This document shows, piece by piece, positions 36,196-44,823 of a stretch of 64,000 nucleotides of DNA; position 1 is the stretch's first letter; the number at the start of each line of letters is the position of its first letter. Location of the stretch: NCBI GenBank assembly GCA_015501055.1, contig JADNYV010000067.1, positions 62,001 to 126,000 on the forward strand, given 5' to 3'. The stretch comes from Mucidula mucida. Lineage: Eukaryota > Basidiomycota > Agaricomycetes > Agaricales > Physalacriaceae. The position numbers were made by a program, and so were the translations under genes. A model generated the notes under the pieces. It saw only the letters and a program-made list of their open reading frames with translations. It did no database searches and had not been told where the DNA came from.

Positions 36196-36825
36196 TGCGA
36201 GTACTGTTGCGAAGCGACGCATACGACGCAACGACACAATCTCGCTGCGGACTCAATTCGAGAGACCACGATACTTGGACAGTGGCTTGCCATTGAGGAT
36301 CTTGTCCCCGAGCAGAAGATTGCGAAGTTCTTGCACAATCGGAAGTTACGGAAGAAGGATTTGAATGAGGACCTCTCGACCGACTGGACGGATTCGGATG
36401 CAGACGCAGACGGAGGTGACGATTCCTCGGAGGATGCTGCACCGATGGATGTTTCCGATTCAGAGGTGGAGGTTGTCGAGGAGGTTGTCGAGGAGGATGA
36501 GGTTGTCGAGGAGGACGAGGTGGTTGACGAGGATGAGGTGGTTGACGAGGATGGGGATGATGTTGAGGAGAACTTGTGGACCAAGAGGAAGGGGAAGGGC
36601 AAGGCTGTTGCACAGTCGGAGGAGATGGACTTTTCTGATTTCCGCGATGGTATGGATCCTGTCTCAGAGTTTGACACGGGTCATGATGGTGATGTTGAGA
36701 TTGACGATGATGACGATGATCTCTATGAAACGATTGAGCAGGTAGTTTTGGTTCGACGGCGCAAGCCTGCTTCTTCACCTCAGGATACTACTGATATGGA
36801 TGCTACTGATATGGATATAACTTGA
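36196..36825 (+). pseudogene. hAT transposase C-terminal fragment with acidic tail
   Basis: The open frame begins after a stop at 36193-36195. RHNLAADSIRETTILGQWLA fits the last helix of the hAT dimerisation domain in basidiomycete elements (R-x-x-L-S-x-x-[TS]-I-R...L-G-x-W). It is followed by a linker and an extremely acidic Glu/Asp/Val tail (36420-36560, and a run of seven Asp near 36705), ending at 36825. The DNA-binding BED finger and the RNase-H-like catalytic core are absent. The domain call rests on a pattern remembered from the family; the element ends and 8-bp duplication support it independently. Confidence 0.5.
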
Positions 36826-37060
36826 TACACTTACGACCTACTTACTTTAATCTTCACTGTCTTTATGTTTGAATTTGCTTGCTGATACGTGAGTATACTC
36901 GAGTATACTCGGATCGTACTCGAGTACTCGAATACTCGAGACTCATGAAGTACTCTCGAGTAGAGTAGATATTCGAGTAGAGTCTCGAGTGAAGACTCGA
37001 GTCTTGAGTATTGGGTTTGAGGTAAGAGTTACTCATACGATGAGTCCGAATATACTCGAG

Positions 37061-37082
37061 TATGGACTCGTGTCCATCTCTA
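37061..37082 (-). repeat. hAT right terminal inverted repeat
   Basis: Reverse complement begins TAGAGATGGACACGAGT, matching the left end at about three quarters of positions. Confidence 0.7.
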
Positions 37083-37090
37083 TCTCAGAG

Positions 37091-37108
37091 TCGCGTCCCC
37101 GTTCAACA
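37091..37108 (+). repeat. 5' LTR, right part
   Basis: Last 18 bases of the 142-bp LTR (tcgcgtccccgttcaaca), separated from the left part by the hAT element. Confidence 0.9.
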
Positions 37109-37120
37109 GGTTATGGGCCC
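37109..37120 (+). other. Primer binding site (half tRNA-iMet)
   Basis: ggttatgggccc begins at the first base after the LTR and is complementary to the anticodon-arm region of initiator tRNA-Met, the primer type known for copia. Confidence 0.65.
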
Positions 37121-37252
37121 CGCTTGCGCCTAACCAATCTTAGAGTCTACACACCATCTTAGAGCCATATCTCGGAGTTCCCACTTTCGTTCCATTAACA
37201 CAAAAACACACACACATTCACACCATCATCATTCCACTTCCACTTCACCACG

Positions 37253-38430
37253 ATGTCCAGCAACATGTACAACATGAGCACTTTCCTTGCACTTGCCAGA
37301 GATGTGGACAAACTCGATGCCGATAAGCCAGAGGGATGGAGCACTTGGAAAAGCGAGGCACTCCAGACTGTTCTTGCTGCCGACGGCGTCTCCATTCACA
37401 TCGTCGATGGCACGACTGCTCGCCCAACCAAGGCGGAGGATGCTGCTACCTGGGACCAGCTCAATACTCAAGCTGAGTCCATTCTCCGCAACATGTCACA
37501 TCCCAACTGTCGCGATCTTCACGCCAATGCAGTTGGTGGTCGTGCAGTCTTTGCCGCCCTCGTCGCCCACTTCGAAAAATCATCCTTCGGCACATGTTCA
37601 TCCGCCCGCGCTGTATTCCACCGTGTCGTCCATGATACATCGAAACCAATCTCCATCTATGTCCAGGCGATTACTGCTGCAGCTAAGCGTCTTCAGTCAT
37701 TGCTTCCGGAGAAGGAGGTGCTCGCCGAGAGCTACATCAAGGATGTGCTCCTCCAGAACTTGGACAAGTCATTTGGTTCAACTCGGAGCACACTGCTGGC
37801 TCAGCCCGGAGGGGAACCCGATCTCAAAACCTGCAAGGAGGTTCTGAATGCGGCCATTCCTGATAACTTTGATGCTGATGAGGAGGCGGAGAATCAGGAG
37901 GAGCGTCAGTCTGCATCTATTGCGCTGACTGCTCGTGTACGTCGGTCGGGGTATGCAGGGAAGGGAAGGGATAGAGAAGGAGCTAGAGGCAGCGGTGGGG
38001 CTGGATACGGTTCTGCCTCTAGAGGGGGAGGTTATGGAGGAGATGATAGAGGAAGAGGGGAGATGATAGAGGAAGAGGGGGAGATGATAGAGGAAGAGGG
38101 GGAGATGATAGAGGAAGAGGGGGAGATGATCGGGGAAGAGGGGGAGGTCATGGTGACGGTCAAGGGTTTACGGACAGCCGAGGGAACCGGTGGGGTGATA
38201 TGTCCATGGACGGGTGTCATCGCTGTGGAGGGATGTCGCACAAGGCTGCCTGCTGTGTGAAGGATATGCCGCAGGAAGTCAAGGACTGGTGTCTCAATCG
38301 GACGTACAACACGGCACATATCACTCACGACACTACACATTTCGCTCAGGACAAAGTCTACTTTCAAGCTGACGCCATGGACGCCTACAACAGTGATGAT
38401 GATGGATTTGCGACAGACTTCAGTGGATGA
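37253..38430 (+). CDS. Copia-type Gag, frame broken in its RGG repeat
   Basis: Structural nucleocapsid protein of the retrotransposon. The start ATG at 37253 opens MSSNMYNMSTFLALARDVDK, then the copia Gag core: PEGWSTWKSEALQTVLAADG, RAVFAALVAHFEKSSFGTCS (UBN2-like L-x-x-x-F), ISIYVQAITAAAKRLQSLLP. A Gly/Arg/Asp-rich segment follows, encoded by a tandem 21-bp repeat. The first repeat unit is 20 bp, so the listed frame drifts into Glu/Met/Ile repeats and stops at 38260. In the frame one base lower the sequence reads GDMSMDGCHRCGGMSHKAAC, a CX2CX4HX4C zinc knuckle, and ends FATDFSG at 38430. Because the short unit has four G where the others have five, a sequencing error is possible. Confidence 0.8.
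38039..38142 (+). repeat. 21-bp tandem repeat in gag (RGG-type)
   Basis: Five units of ggagatgatagaggaagagg(g), the first 20 bp long and the rest 21 bp; the last differs by two bases. It encodes GDDRGRG repeats in the zinc-knuckle frame. Confidence 0.85.
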
Positions 38431-38467
38431 GGAAGTTGTCAACAGGGGGAGCTCTTTTCAGTCTCGC

Positions 38468-38477
38468 AGAGGGGGAG
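38468..38477 (+). other. Polypurine tract
   Basis: agagggggag lies directly against the 3' LTR, the usual place of the plus-strand primer. Confidence 0.7.
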
Positions 38478-38619
38478 TGTTGGCATTGGAATGTTCGGCT
38501 GCTCGGCTTCCAAGAGCTGCTAGTAAATATGTACATACAGTAGCTATGACTCGATCGTCGCGGAATGTTACGGGGCTTTTCCCGCCATCACCATCTCAGA
38601 GTCGCGTCCCCGTTCAACA
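38478..38619 (+). repeat. 3' LTR (142 bp)
   Basis: TGTTGG...CAACA, identical by eye to the two rejoined parts of the 5' LTR. Confidence 0.9.
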
Positions 38620-38900
38620 CTTTCCACTCTGCAAACTCTATACCAACTCCTTAATGAGTAGTCTCAATGCGTGCAAGCCCGCCACGGGAGGTTATAGCAG
38701 AGGGTGTACGACGCTATCAGTGTCCACCTGACTAACAAAGAACACGGTTAAATTTGGTAGGTGTTGCTACACAGTGCGCGCTCTCCCCTTTCATTTCTCC
38801 CTTCTCTTTTAGCCTCATTCTCGACCGAGATCCGACTCAGACTCCGGCGCAGGTCACCATGTAGGTATCGAAATGACGACATTCAGATTGCAAGGGCCAA

Positions 38901-40032
38901 CGCCATTTGACTGGATTCTTAATTTTTCGTTGTCAGCTTGCAGATCTTGTATTGTTTGTTTCCTCTGTAGCAAAATGATGCAGGGCGGATGCCGATACTT
39001 CGCAACTACGAGGGATTTACAATGCATCTGTGGTCTCAGATGAAGCGGTGTTATGCTGACGCCGATTCAAAGATTTATACGTCTCAGATCTGTGAGAACC
39101 CCTTGGTGCGCAGTGCCATCCTTTCGGACGAAGAAATGGGCTTCACATTTATCTTTCACCTACTTAGGCAGTAATTTATCAAAGGTCCCGAACCTCCCCG
39201 TCCGTCAATTGTTTGACAACTGATGTGTCTTTTGGGACAATATCAGTTCATGACGCAGTGTCATGTTTCCTTTCGCAAGATATCCCTTCTATCTCGTGTG
39301 TTACCCGCACCGACACCGCTCTAGGTCTTTTGTGAAGGTACGTGGCTGTGCGGGACACACTTGTTCTTCGGTCCTTTGAATCGAGTCGTCGGGCCCGGGC
39401 CTTCTACCACGCCTTCTTCATGGTTAGTCTCCCTCTCTTTCCGCTGTTGCAGTAATTCCCGAGATTACTCCAATCGGGGTTTCCCAAAGTCCTGATTGAG
39501 GAAGCAGATGTCGTCTTTGGGTTCCAGCAGCAAGCCGTGGAGTAAGGACGCGTTGGAGCACTGTGTTCAGAACCGTTCTCGTAATCATCTACGAGTGCCT
39601 AGGAGGACCATAATAGGCAGAAATATACCTGACAGTAACACCCCGTGGTACGATCCCGTTTGCGCTTGCTGATCCCAGAGGCAATTCGACACCTTGTCCC
39701 TTATTAGACTATCAGTTTGCCCAATCAACAGTACCGCACTGCACTTCATGCGTTCTCTCCCCTGGTGGATTAAGCGGGAAGCTTGAGCCTGAGATATGCT
39801 CCCTCCTCTTTCGGGAGACTGCCCCCACATGCCGTGCCATTAGGTTGGTCTTTCTATGCTATGTGGGTCGAGAACTCAGCATACTTTTCTTCTTGCATCT
39901 CGGCAATGTATAAACCCTCTGCGGCTTCTTTCATTTGTGCTGGCAGGCTCTGAATTCTTCCGGATCGGAGACTGGTCTGAATGTCTTATATATACCTCTT
40001 GTCTCGGATCCACGTTATTCGCTATACCGTCA
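38901..40032. other. Intergenic, nothing recognised
   Basis: Short frames on both strands without motifs. The last 100 bp would be the promoter of the secreted-protein gene. Confidence 0.35.
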
Positions 40033-40726
40033 ATGCTGCACGCCATACTCTTTTGCATGCTGACTGCCATCGCGGCGGCGATCTCTCTCTCTAAGAACGC
40101 TGTCGCGCACACGACGCTCCCATTCAAGTTCACTCTTGCCGCTCATAACAAGACGCTGCCCAATGCAAACTCGACAGGTGCTCCTCTAGTGTTGGGTTGG
40201 GGTGGTACGTTTCGTGGCTTCCCCTTATGAATGTTAACGCGACTAATAAGTGTCCAGGTGCTTCGACCTTTGAAATTACATCAGTACGTTCAACCATTCG
40301 GGTTTCACTACAATTTCCTGTTGGCTAAATGCTTGACTGAAGACGTATGCTTCATATCCTTATAACGAGTACCCGAGCCTCTCAATACTCAACGGCTCCT
40401 TGCGAGCGTACCGCGCATACGGCGAATGGATCACCAACGCCACCGAAGTGATATCTGGAGGCACCCTGGGCTGGATCACTAGCAGGATGCCGTCAAGCTT
40501 CGAATCTCCGGCAACCTCTTTTTCTGTTCACGAAGAGCAGCGAAGGCTCCTCGCAGTACACGGAATCGCTCATTTGTGGTAGCTTTGTCCGTCCAATGCA
40601 TTTCGCGGGCAGAACAAGGTCGTTTATAACGTGTCGAATGATGCGCGCCCCGACATTGTTGGATATCACCCCGAAGATTGCTATGCGGTTACACTTCATG
40701 TTGTCGAAGATGCTGAAGTTGAGTGA
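40033..40726 (+). pseudogene. Small secreted protein with in-frame TAG
   Basis: The start ATG at 40033 gives a signal peptide (MLHAILFCMLTAIAAAISLS). Exons continue PLVLGWGG-ASTFEITS-TYASYPYNEYPSLSIL, joined by two short GT..AG introns, then RAYRAYGEWITNATEVISGG and TLGWITSRMPSSFESPA. I recall similar wall- or medium-located proteins of unknown function in wood-decay fungi (GGTLGW, KLWSLCPF). The frame reads GIAHLW, TAG (40580-40582), then LCPSNAFRGQNKVVYNVSND and DCYAVTLHVVEDAEVE to 40726. Homologous positions suggest the TAG replaces a small residue before LCP. The conserved downstream frame indicates a recent nonsense change or a base error. Confidence 0.5.
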
Positions 40727-41099
40727 TTACTGTAGTAGAGATGTCAGCAGGAAATGTAACGTCTCGGAGCACGGGCCGATCCCCTGATCGCTGTTTGAAT
40801 CCTACACATTACCTTCATGTCGCTTAGACTGCCTCCGTACATCGTTGCATTCATCGCACAAGGGAAGGAATATCGGAACCGTGGAAAAGCCTCCGATTGT
40901 ACAATTGTCAATGAAACAAAGCAACCATCACACAACCTTCGCAAGCAGTGCGAGATGCCTCAATCAGGCCTTGATAGTGATCTGCCTGCTCATAAGATCA
41001 TGCCTTCATCAGTTACCGCCATCTCGTGGAATCATTGATGCACCTTTCTTAGACGAAGACGCTTCTCCTTCCTCCCCCCATTGAACTGGCTCTTTTTCG
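40727..41099. other. Intergenic, nothing recognised
   Basis: No motif seen; contains the promoter of the GH76-like gene. Confidence 0.4.
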
Positions 41100-43460
41100 A
41101 TGTTTATTTGGCGCTCATTGACCTTCGTTCTCTTCGTCATCATACCCGCGTTGGGGGCTGGAGAGGACTTCACGATACCCTCGTTCTGGCGCGTATGTAA
41201 TGTTTGTGCTCTGGTCGAAGTTATTACGCTAACGACTCTTGGCGCAGAGACCGAATGTCACGCTGTCTGTCGACGACCGCATCTCAGCGGCCAGTAAGGC
41301 TGTCGAGACTTTTCTAGGCAGACTTGGCAGCGATCACTCCGGTTTGTCACAACTTGTTCGACAATTTGCACTGTTCCAACCCTACCTCAGGTGGACAGGA
41401 GTTCTACGCCCAGCTGGCCGATTTCGACGGTATAGCAAAGCAAACGACTTACAAGGAAGACGTTACGAGATTCTTCAACTTGAATGTTGTGGATTTTGGG
41501 TATCAATTGTGCGTATCTCTTTTCCAGGTTTGCCTTCCACTTACTCAACCGACTAGTGTCAGTCTTTTCTACCATACGATTACGAGCGCTCTGATGTTCT
41601 CGCGTCAAACAGGTTGATAATGCACTGTGCGTCTAGTTGTGAATATTTCGTTATTCCCTCGTTGACTTTGACTAGCGCCTACGGCTATGACGCCATCCGT
41701 GCGTATAACACGTATCAGACTTCGGATTTTCTCGACTTGGCTGTTGCTTCTTGGGCGTTCGGACGAAATTACACGCTGTCTGATGAACAAGTGAGCTCTG
41801 GCCGGACGCCCGTCAAATCATTCGATCTAACCGCAAGGTGCGGGAGCGGTACGCATAACAATATATTGACTGAATTCTTGACTGATTGTGGTCACAGCAT
41901 CAATGGCTGGTGGGACGTTTTGGGTACGTTCAATCAACATTCAATTTACGTCATACTAGTATCATTGTGTTGACATCACAGTAGCAAATAGATCAGAATG
42001 AGCGTAGTCTAACAACATTCTCAACTGGGTACACTCCTTTCTTTGGGTCATTGGATCTCGCGCTGACGATTCTCTATCACTAGGTTATTCTTCATGTACG
42101 CGTCTCCGTCCGTCCAGGTACAATACTGACAATGATGACATCAACTAGGCTTTCTGCTGCCCTGAACGCAGTGTCTCCAAATGCAACCTATTTGTTGGCA
42201 GCAACACAATCGGCCCAGTTCATGTTCTCCAACTTTGTGGTATTAGAGCCCAACAGTGGGAGGGCGGCGTTATCTGCGAACGTGAGCGACTCTTGTACGA
42301 ACGATCGCTTCGGGAGCGGAAATTTCCGAGAACAAGGAGCAGGGATGTTCATCGAGGGATTATCTCTGCTCCCGCCAGACACAGACATTGGGGGTACATC
42401 GGTAGCAGATCTGTGCGTATACCGCCTTATGAGCGTGGGCGGTACTCTGATGTGTTTTCTAGCCGTCGTGAAGCAGTGTTCAGAACACTGACGGGTAATA
42501 GCAAGTGTAACACGGTTGATGGGGTTATAGGTACATTTTCCGTTACGCTAATGAACGAGTTACTCAAGATTGATTTTCTAGACATGGGAAACGGCATCGG
42601 GAACTTGGAGATCGTTCGAGGACTTGGTTCCCTATACAGACACAATACGACAAAGTCCGATCTGAGAGATTTTGTCCGTGATTACATCGGTGTTCAAGTG
42701 AGCTCTCTCTTGCCGTCAAGGCCAATCTCTCAACTCATTTCCGTAGTACAATGCTGTGTCTGACCGGGCGACTTCCGGAGGGTCAATCTTTGGAGGATCA
42801 TGGGCTGGCCCACCATCGTCTACATTTGACGGTGGCAATCAAACGCTGGCGCTCTCTGCTTTGATCAATGCCATTCCCTTGAAATTTGTGGAAGATCCCC
42901 CTTCGACGATTTCCTCGACCAGTACCGCTTCCCCGAGCGGAGACGACAAGTCTTCCAGCGGTTCATCCAATGCTGGTGTCATTGCCGGTGCTGTCGTTGG
43001 TGTGCTTGCCCTCGCAGGAATTATTATTGGGGTCATTTTCGTAGTCCTTCGGAGACGACGTTCGCGTGGCTCCTCTCACGATCTTCCCACCGACTACGTA
43101 CCGCCTCCGCCAATGCAGGCCTATATGCCCACGCAGCAGTCAACACAGACCTACCTATCCTCATGGCCGAGTATACCAAACCATGTCTCCTCACCTCCGG
43201 TTACACTAAGCTACACTTCCTCACAGCCGACGAGCTACGGCCACACACAACCCTCAATGCCTAGTGCGGTTCCGGGAGCGCCACCGCCCTCCATGATCAC
43301 TAATCAAGAGCGCGTAGTGCACGAGCCCCCGATACACAACACATACAACGAGAAACGAGGGCTCACTGCCCACCATGTTTCTAACCCTTCCGAATCGTGG
43401 CGTTCTGGTCAAGCGGACAGGCTGCTTCAGGGTCATCTGACATTTCAGCACCCGCAATAG
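41100..43460 (+). CDS. GH76-like six-hairpin glycosidase ectoprotein with C-terminal TM
   Basis: Likely wall-associated mannan-active or mannan-binding protein of the Agaricomycete GH76-like group. The start ATG at 41100 gives a signal peptide (MFIWRSLTFVLFVIIPALGA), then RPNVTLSVDDRISAASKAVE, GGQEFYAQLADFDGIAKQTT, YAYGYDAIRAYNTYQTSDFL, LAVASWAFGRNYTLSDEQVS, SAALNAVSPNATYLLAATQS, FMFSNFVVLEPNSG, TVDGVIGTFSVTLMNELLKI and GGNQTLALSALINAIPL. A Ser/Thr-rich stalk, a TM helix GVIAGAVVGVLALAGIIIGV, an RRRRSR stop-transfer and a Pro/Ser/Tyr-rich cytoplasmic tail end at 43460. At one junction (WWDVL near 41922 to QIDQNERSLTTFSTG near 42000) phases do not match, so a one-base change or a missed small exon is possible. 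The catalytic acid pair was not located. Confidence 0.62.
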
Positions 43461-44823
43461 AAACGGCCGACCTTGTACGACTGTTGGCTGAGCGGTTAGA
43501 TCTGGATCGACGAGCACGTTCTGATCCACTGGTGGAGATGGCGCCACCAGCCTATGTTGTGGATGATGGTCGGCGGACCTGAAGGGCTCGCTTCCAATCA
43601 TGTATTTTCTGTCCTGTGCAAATGACTTTGCCAAAGCAGGTTCATACGCTTCTCATGGGACAAAGGTCACGCAGTCAACTGGCCCGTATTTAGCACTTCG
43701 TAAACGTAAACATCCACGTCGTGCCGCGGCGTTACTGTTGCTGCTATTCGTGTCAACCAATCGAGTGTGGCGAAGGTGCTAGTAGCGCCCGACATGCCTC
43801 CCCCATGCGATTCGAATTCATTCGACCATTCACTAAATGCTCCGTGTTCGCACGTTAGAACGTATCTACCTATCGATATTGATAGATATCATTGATGCCA
43901 TCTGTCAATCCAAATCAATTCTCTGAGCAAAGGGGAGAGCGATGTACCGAACCTACAGTGGTTTCATCCCCCACTCGAGCGCGTCACGCGCACAATTGAA
44001 CCGATATCTTCTCTGAGTTTGAAAACCGAGTACTAGAACACTGACATCCGCTCTTTAGCCTCTACCTAGGTTTAATGATGTCGTCGATGAAGACATTAGA
44101 ACTTTCTCGGTGAGAGGGAGCCGTGGTAAGTCGGGCCGGAGTCCGCATCGCCGTGACTCATCAATGACTCTTGGCTTCTGCCGTTCCAGCATAACCTCCT
44201 TAGACGATATCGCTCTTTCTCCATGGATCTACTGTATCGCTATATCCTCATCGTCTGACGTTGAGTTAGAAATAACGAGTTTTTTCCGGGCAACCAACGG
44301 GCAACAAAGTTCAGACTCAGACTGAGAACGAACCTCCAGAAAGCATCGATCTTGTCCGCAATCTCCTGCAATCTCCCCTCCAGTATCAAAAAGCTGTGTA
44401 TCCAACGTTCAACATCTTTGACTATTTCTCACCGAGTTGTGCAGTTTCATCTCTGCTCGAGCATTTTTCTTGTCGTGTTCAGTGTGATCAGTTAGGTAGC
44501 GCCGCCTCTGTGCGCTATCCAAAATTAAGGCCCGGGAAGTCGCTGAAAGGTTTGCCTTGGCGGTATTATTGGCAGAACACCACTTGCCTTGTATATCTAC
44601 GGGCAGTAGTTACCGTTTCTATGCCTGTAACGATTAAGGGGAGATTCTGCGTAGACTTTACAGCGGACGAAAGGTCACCTTCCCGGGCGACACCTGCCAG
44701 GCGCACTTTTGGTCAAATCTTGATTTCCATTTCTAGCAGGCTCACGTTGTTCGAAGATGAATGGTGGCTTCTCACAAGCTCTTCTCAACCTGCTCCCTTA
44801 CAAAATCTTCCAGTGTGAAGACC
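43461..44823. other. Intergenic, nothing recognised
   Basis: About 1.36 kb with short frames only. Includes a small palindrome (atcgatattgatagatatca) near 43875. Confidence 0.35.

Larger units (their letters stand above)
35745..37082 (+). mobile_element. hAT-type DNA transposon remnant, nested in the 5' LTR
   Basis: 1338 bp flanked by a perfect 8-bp duplication TCTCAGAG (35737-35744 and 37083-37090), the hallmark length of hAT elements. The ends form an imperfect inverted repeat: TAGAGTCGGACGCGAGT at the left, TAGAGATGGACACGAGT in reverse complement at the right. Both subterminal regions (35760-35970 and 36880-37075) are packed with short gagtatactcgag / gagtattcgtgag motifs in both orientations, as expected of transposase-binding sites. 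The middle encodes the C-terminal part of a transposase only, so the copy is not autonomous. Confidence 0.85.
35621..38619 (+). mobile_element. Non-autonomous Ty1/copia-type LTR retrotransposon (Gag only)
   Basis: Bounded by a perfect 5-bp duplication CTTTC (35616-35620 and 38620-38624). Two 142-bp LTRs begin TGTTGG and end CAACA; I found no difference between them. The 5' LTR is split by a hAT element. Just inside the 5' LTR is ggttatgggccc (37109-37120), the half-tRNA-iMet primer site used by copia. The purine tract agagggggag lies directly before the 3' LTR. The only coding content is a copia-type Gag with a zinc knuckle; protease, integrase and reverse transcriptase are absent. Without the hAT insert it is about 1.66 kb. 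It must depend on an autonomous partner elsewhere. Confidence 0.9.
35505..38900 (+). pseudogene. Decayed DUF6534 gene (copy 3) carrying a retrotransposon
   Basis: The left part (35505-35620) encodes LDTANTALDFAYLYIQP, the counterpart of LDTANTVFDFAYLYE in copy 2, followed by a stop. It jumps directly to HFIINF, so the exons for the middle helices are deleted. The right part (from 38625) continues FPLCKLYTNSLMSSLNA, the family C-terminal hallmark. Its tail and intron (38690-38880) can be aligned base by base with copy 2 near 17560-17350. If the 3-kb LTR element and one 5-bp duplication are removed, the two halves join in frame as INF-PLCKLY. The gene was therefore already truncated, and then became the landing site of the copia-type element. 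Confidence 0.78.

Noticed and set aside
36098..36778. 226-codon minus-strand frame rich in His/Pro/Gln
   Set aside because: It is the antisense of the acidic GAG/GAT repeats of the hAT fragment and has no motif.
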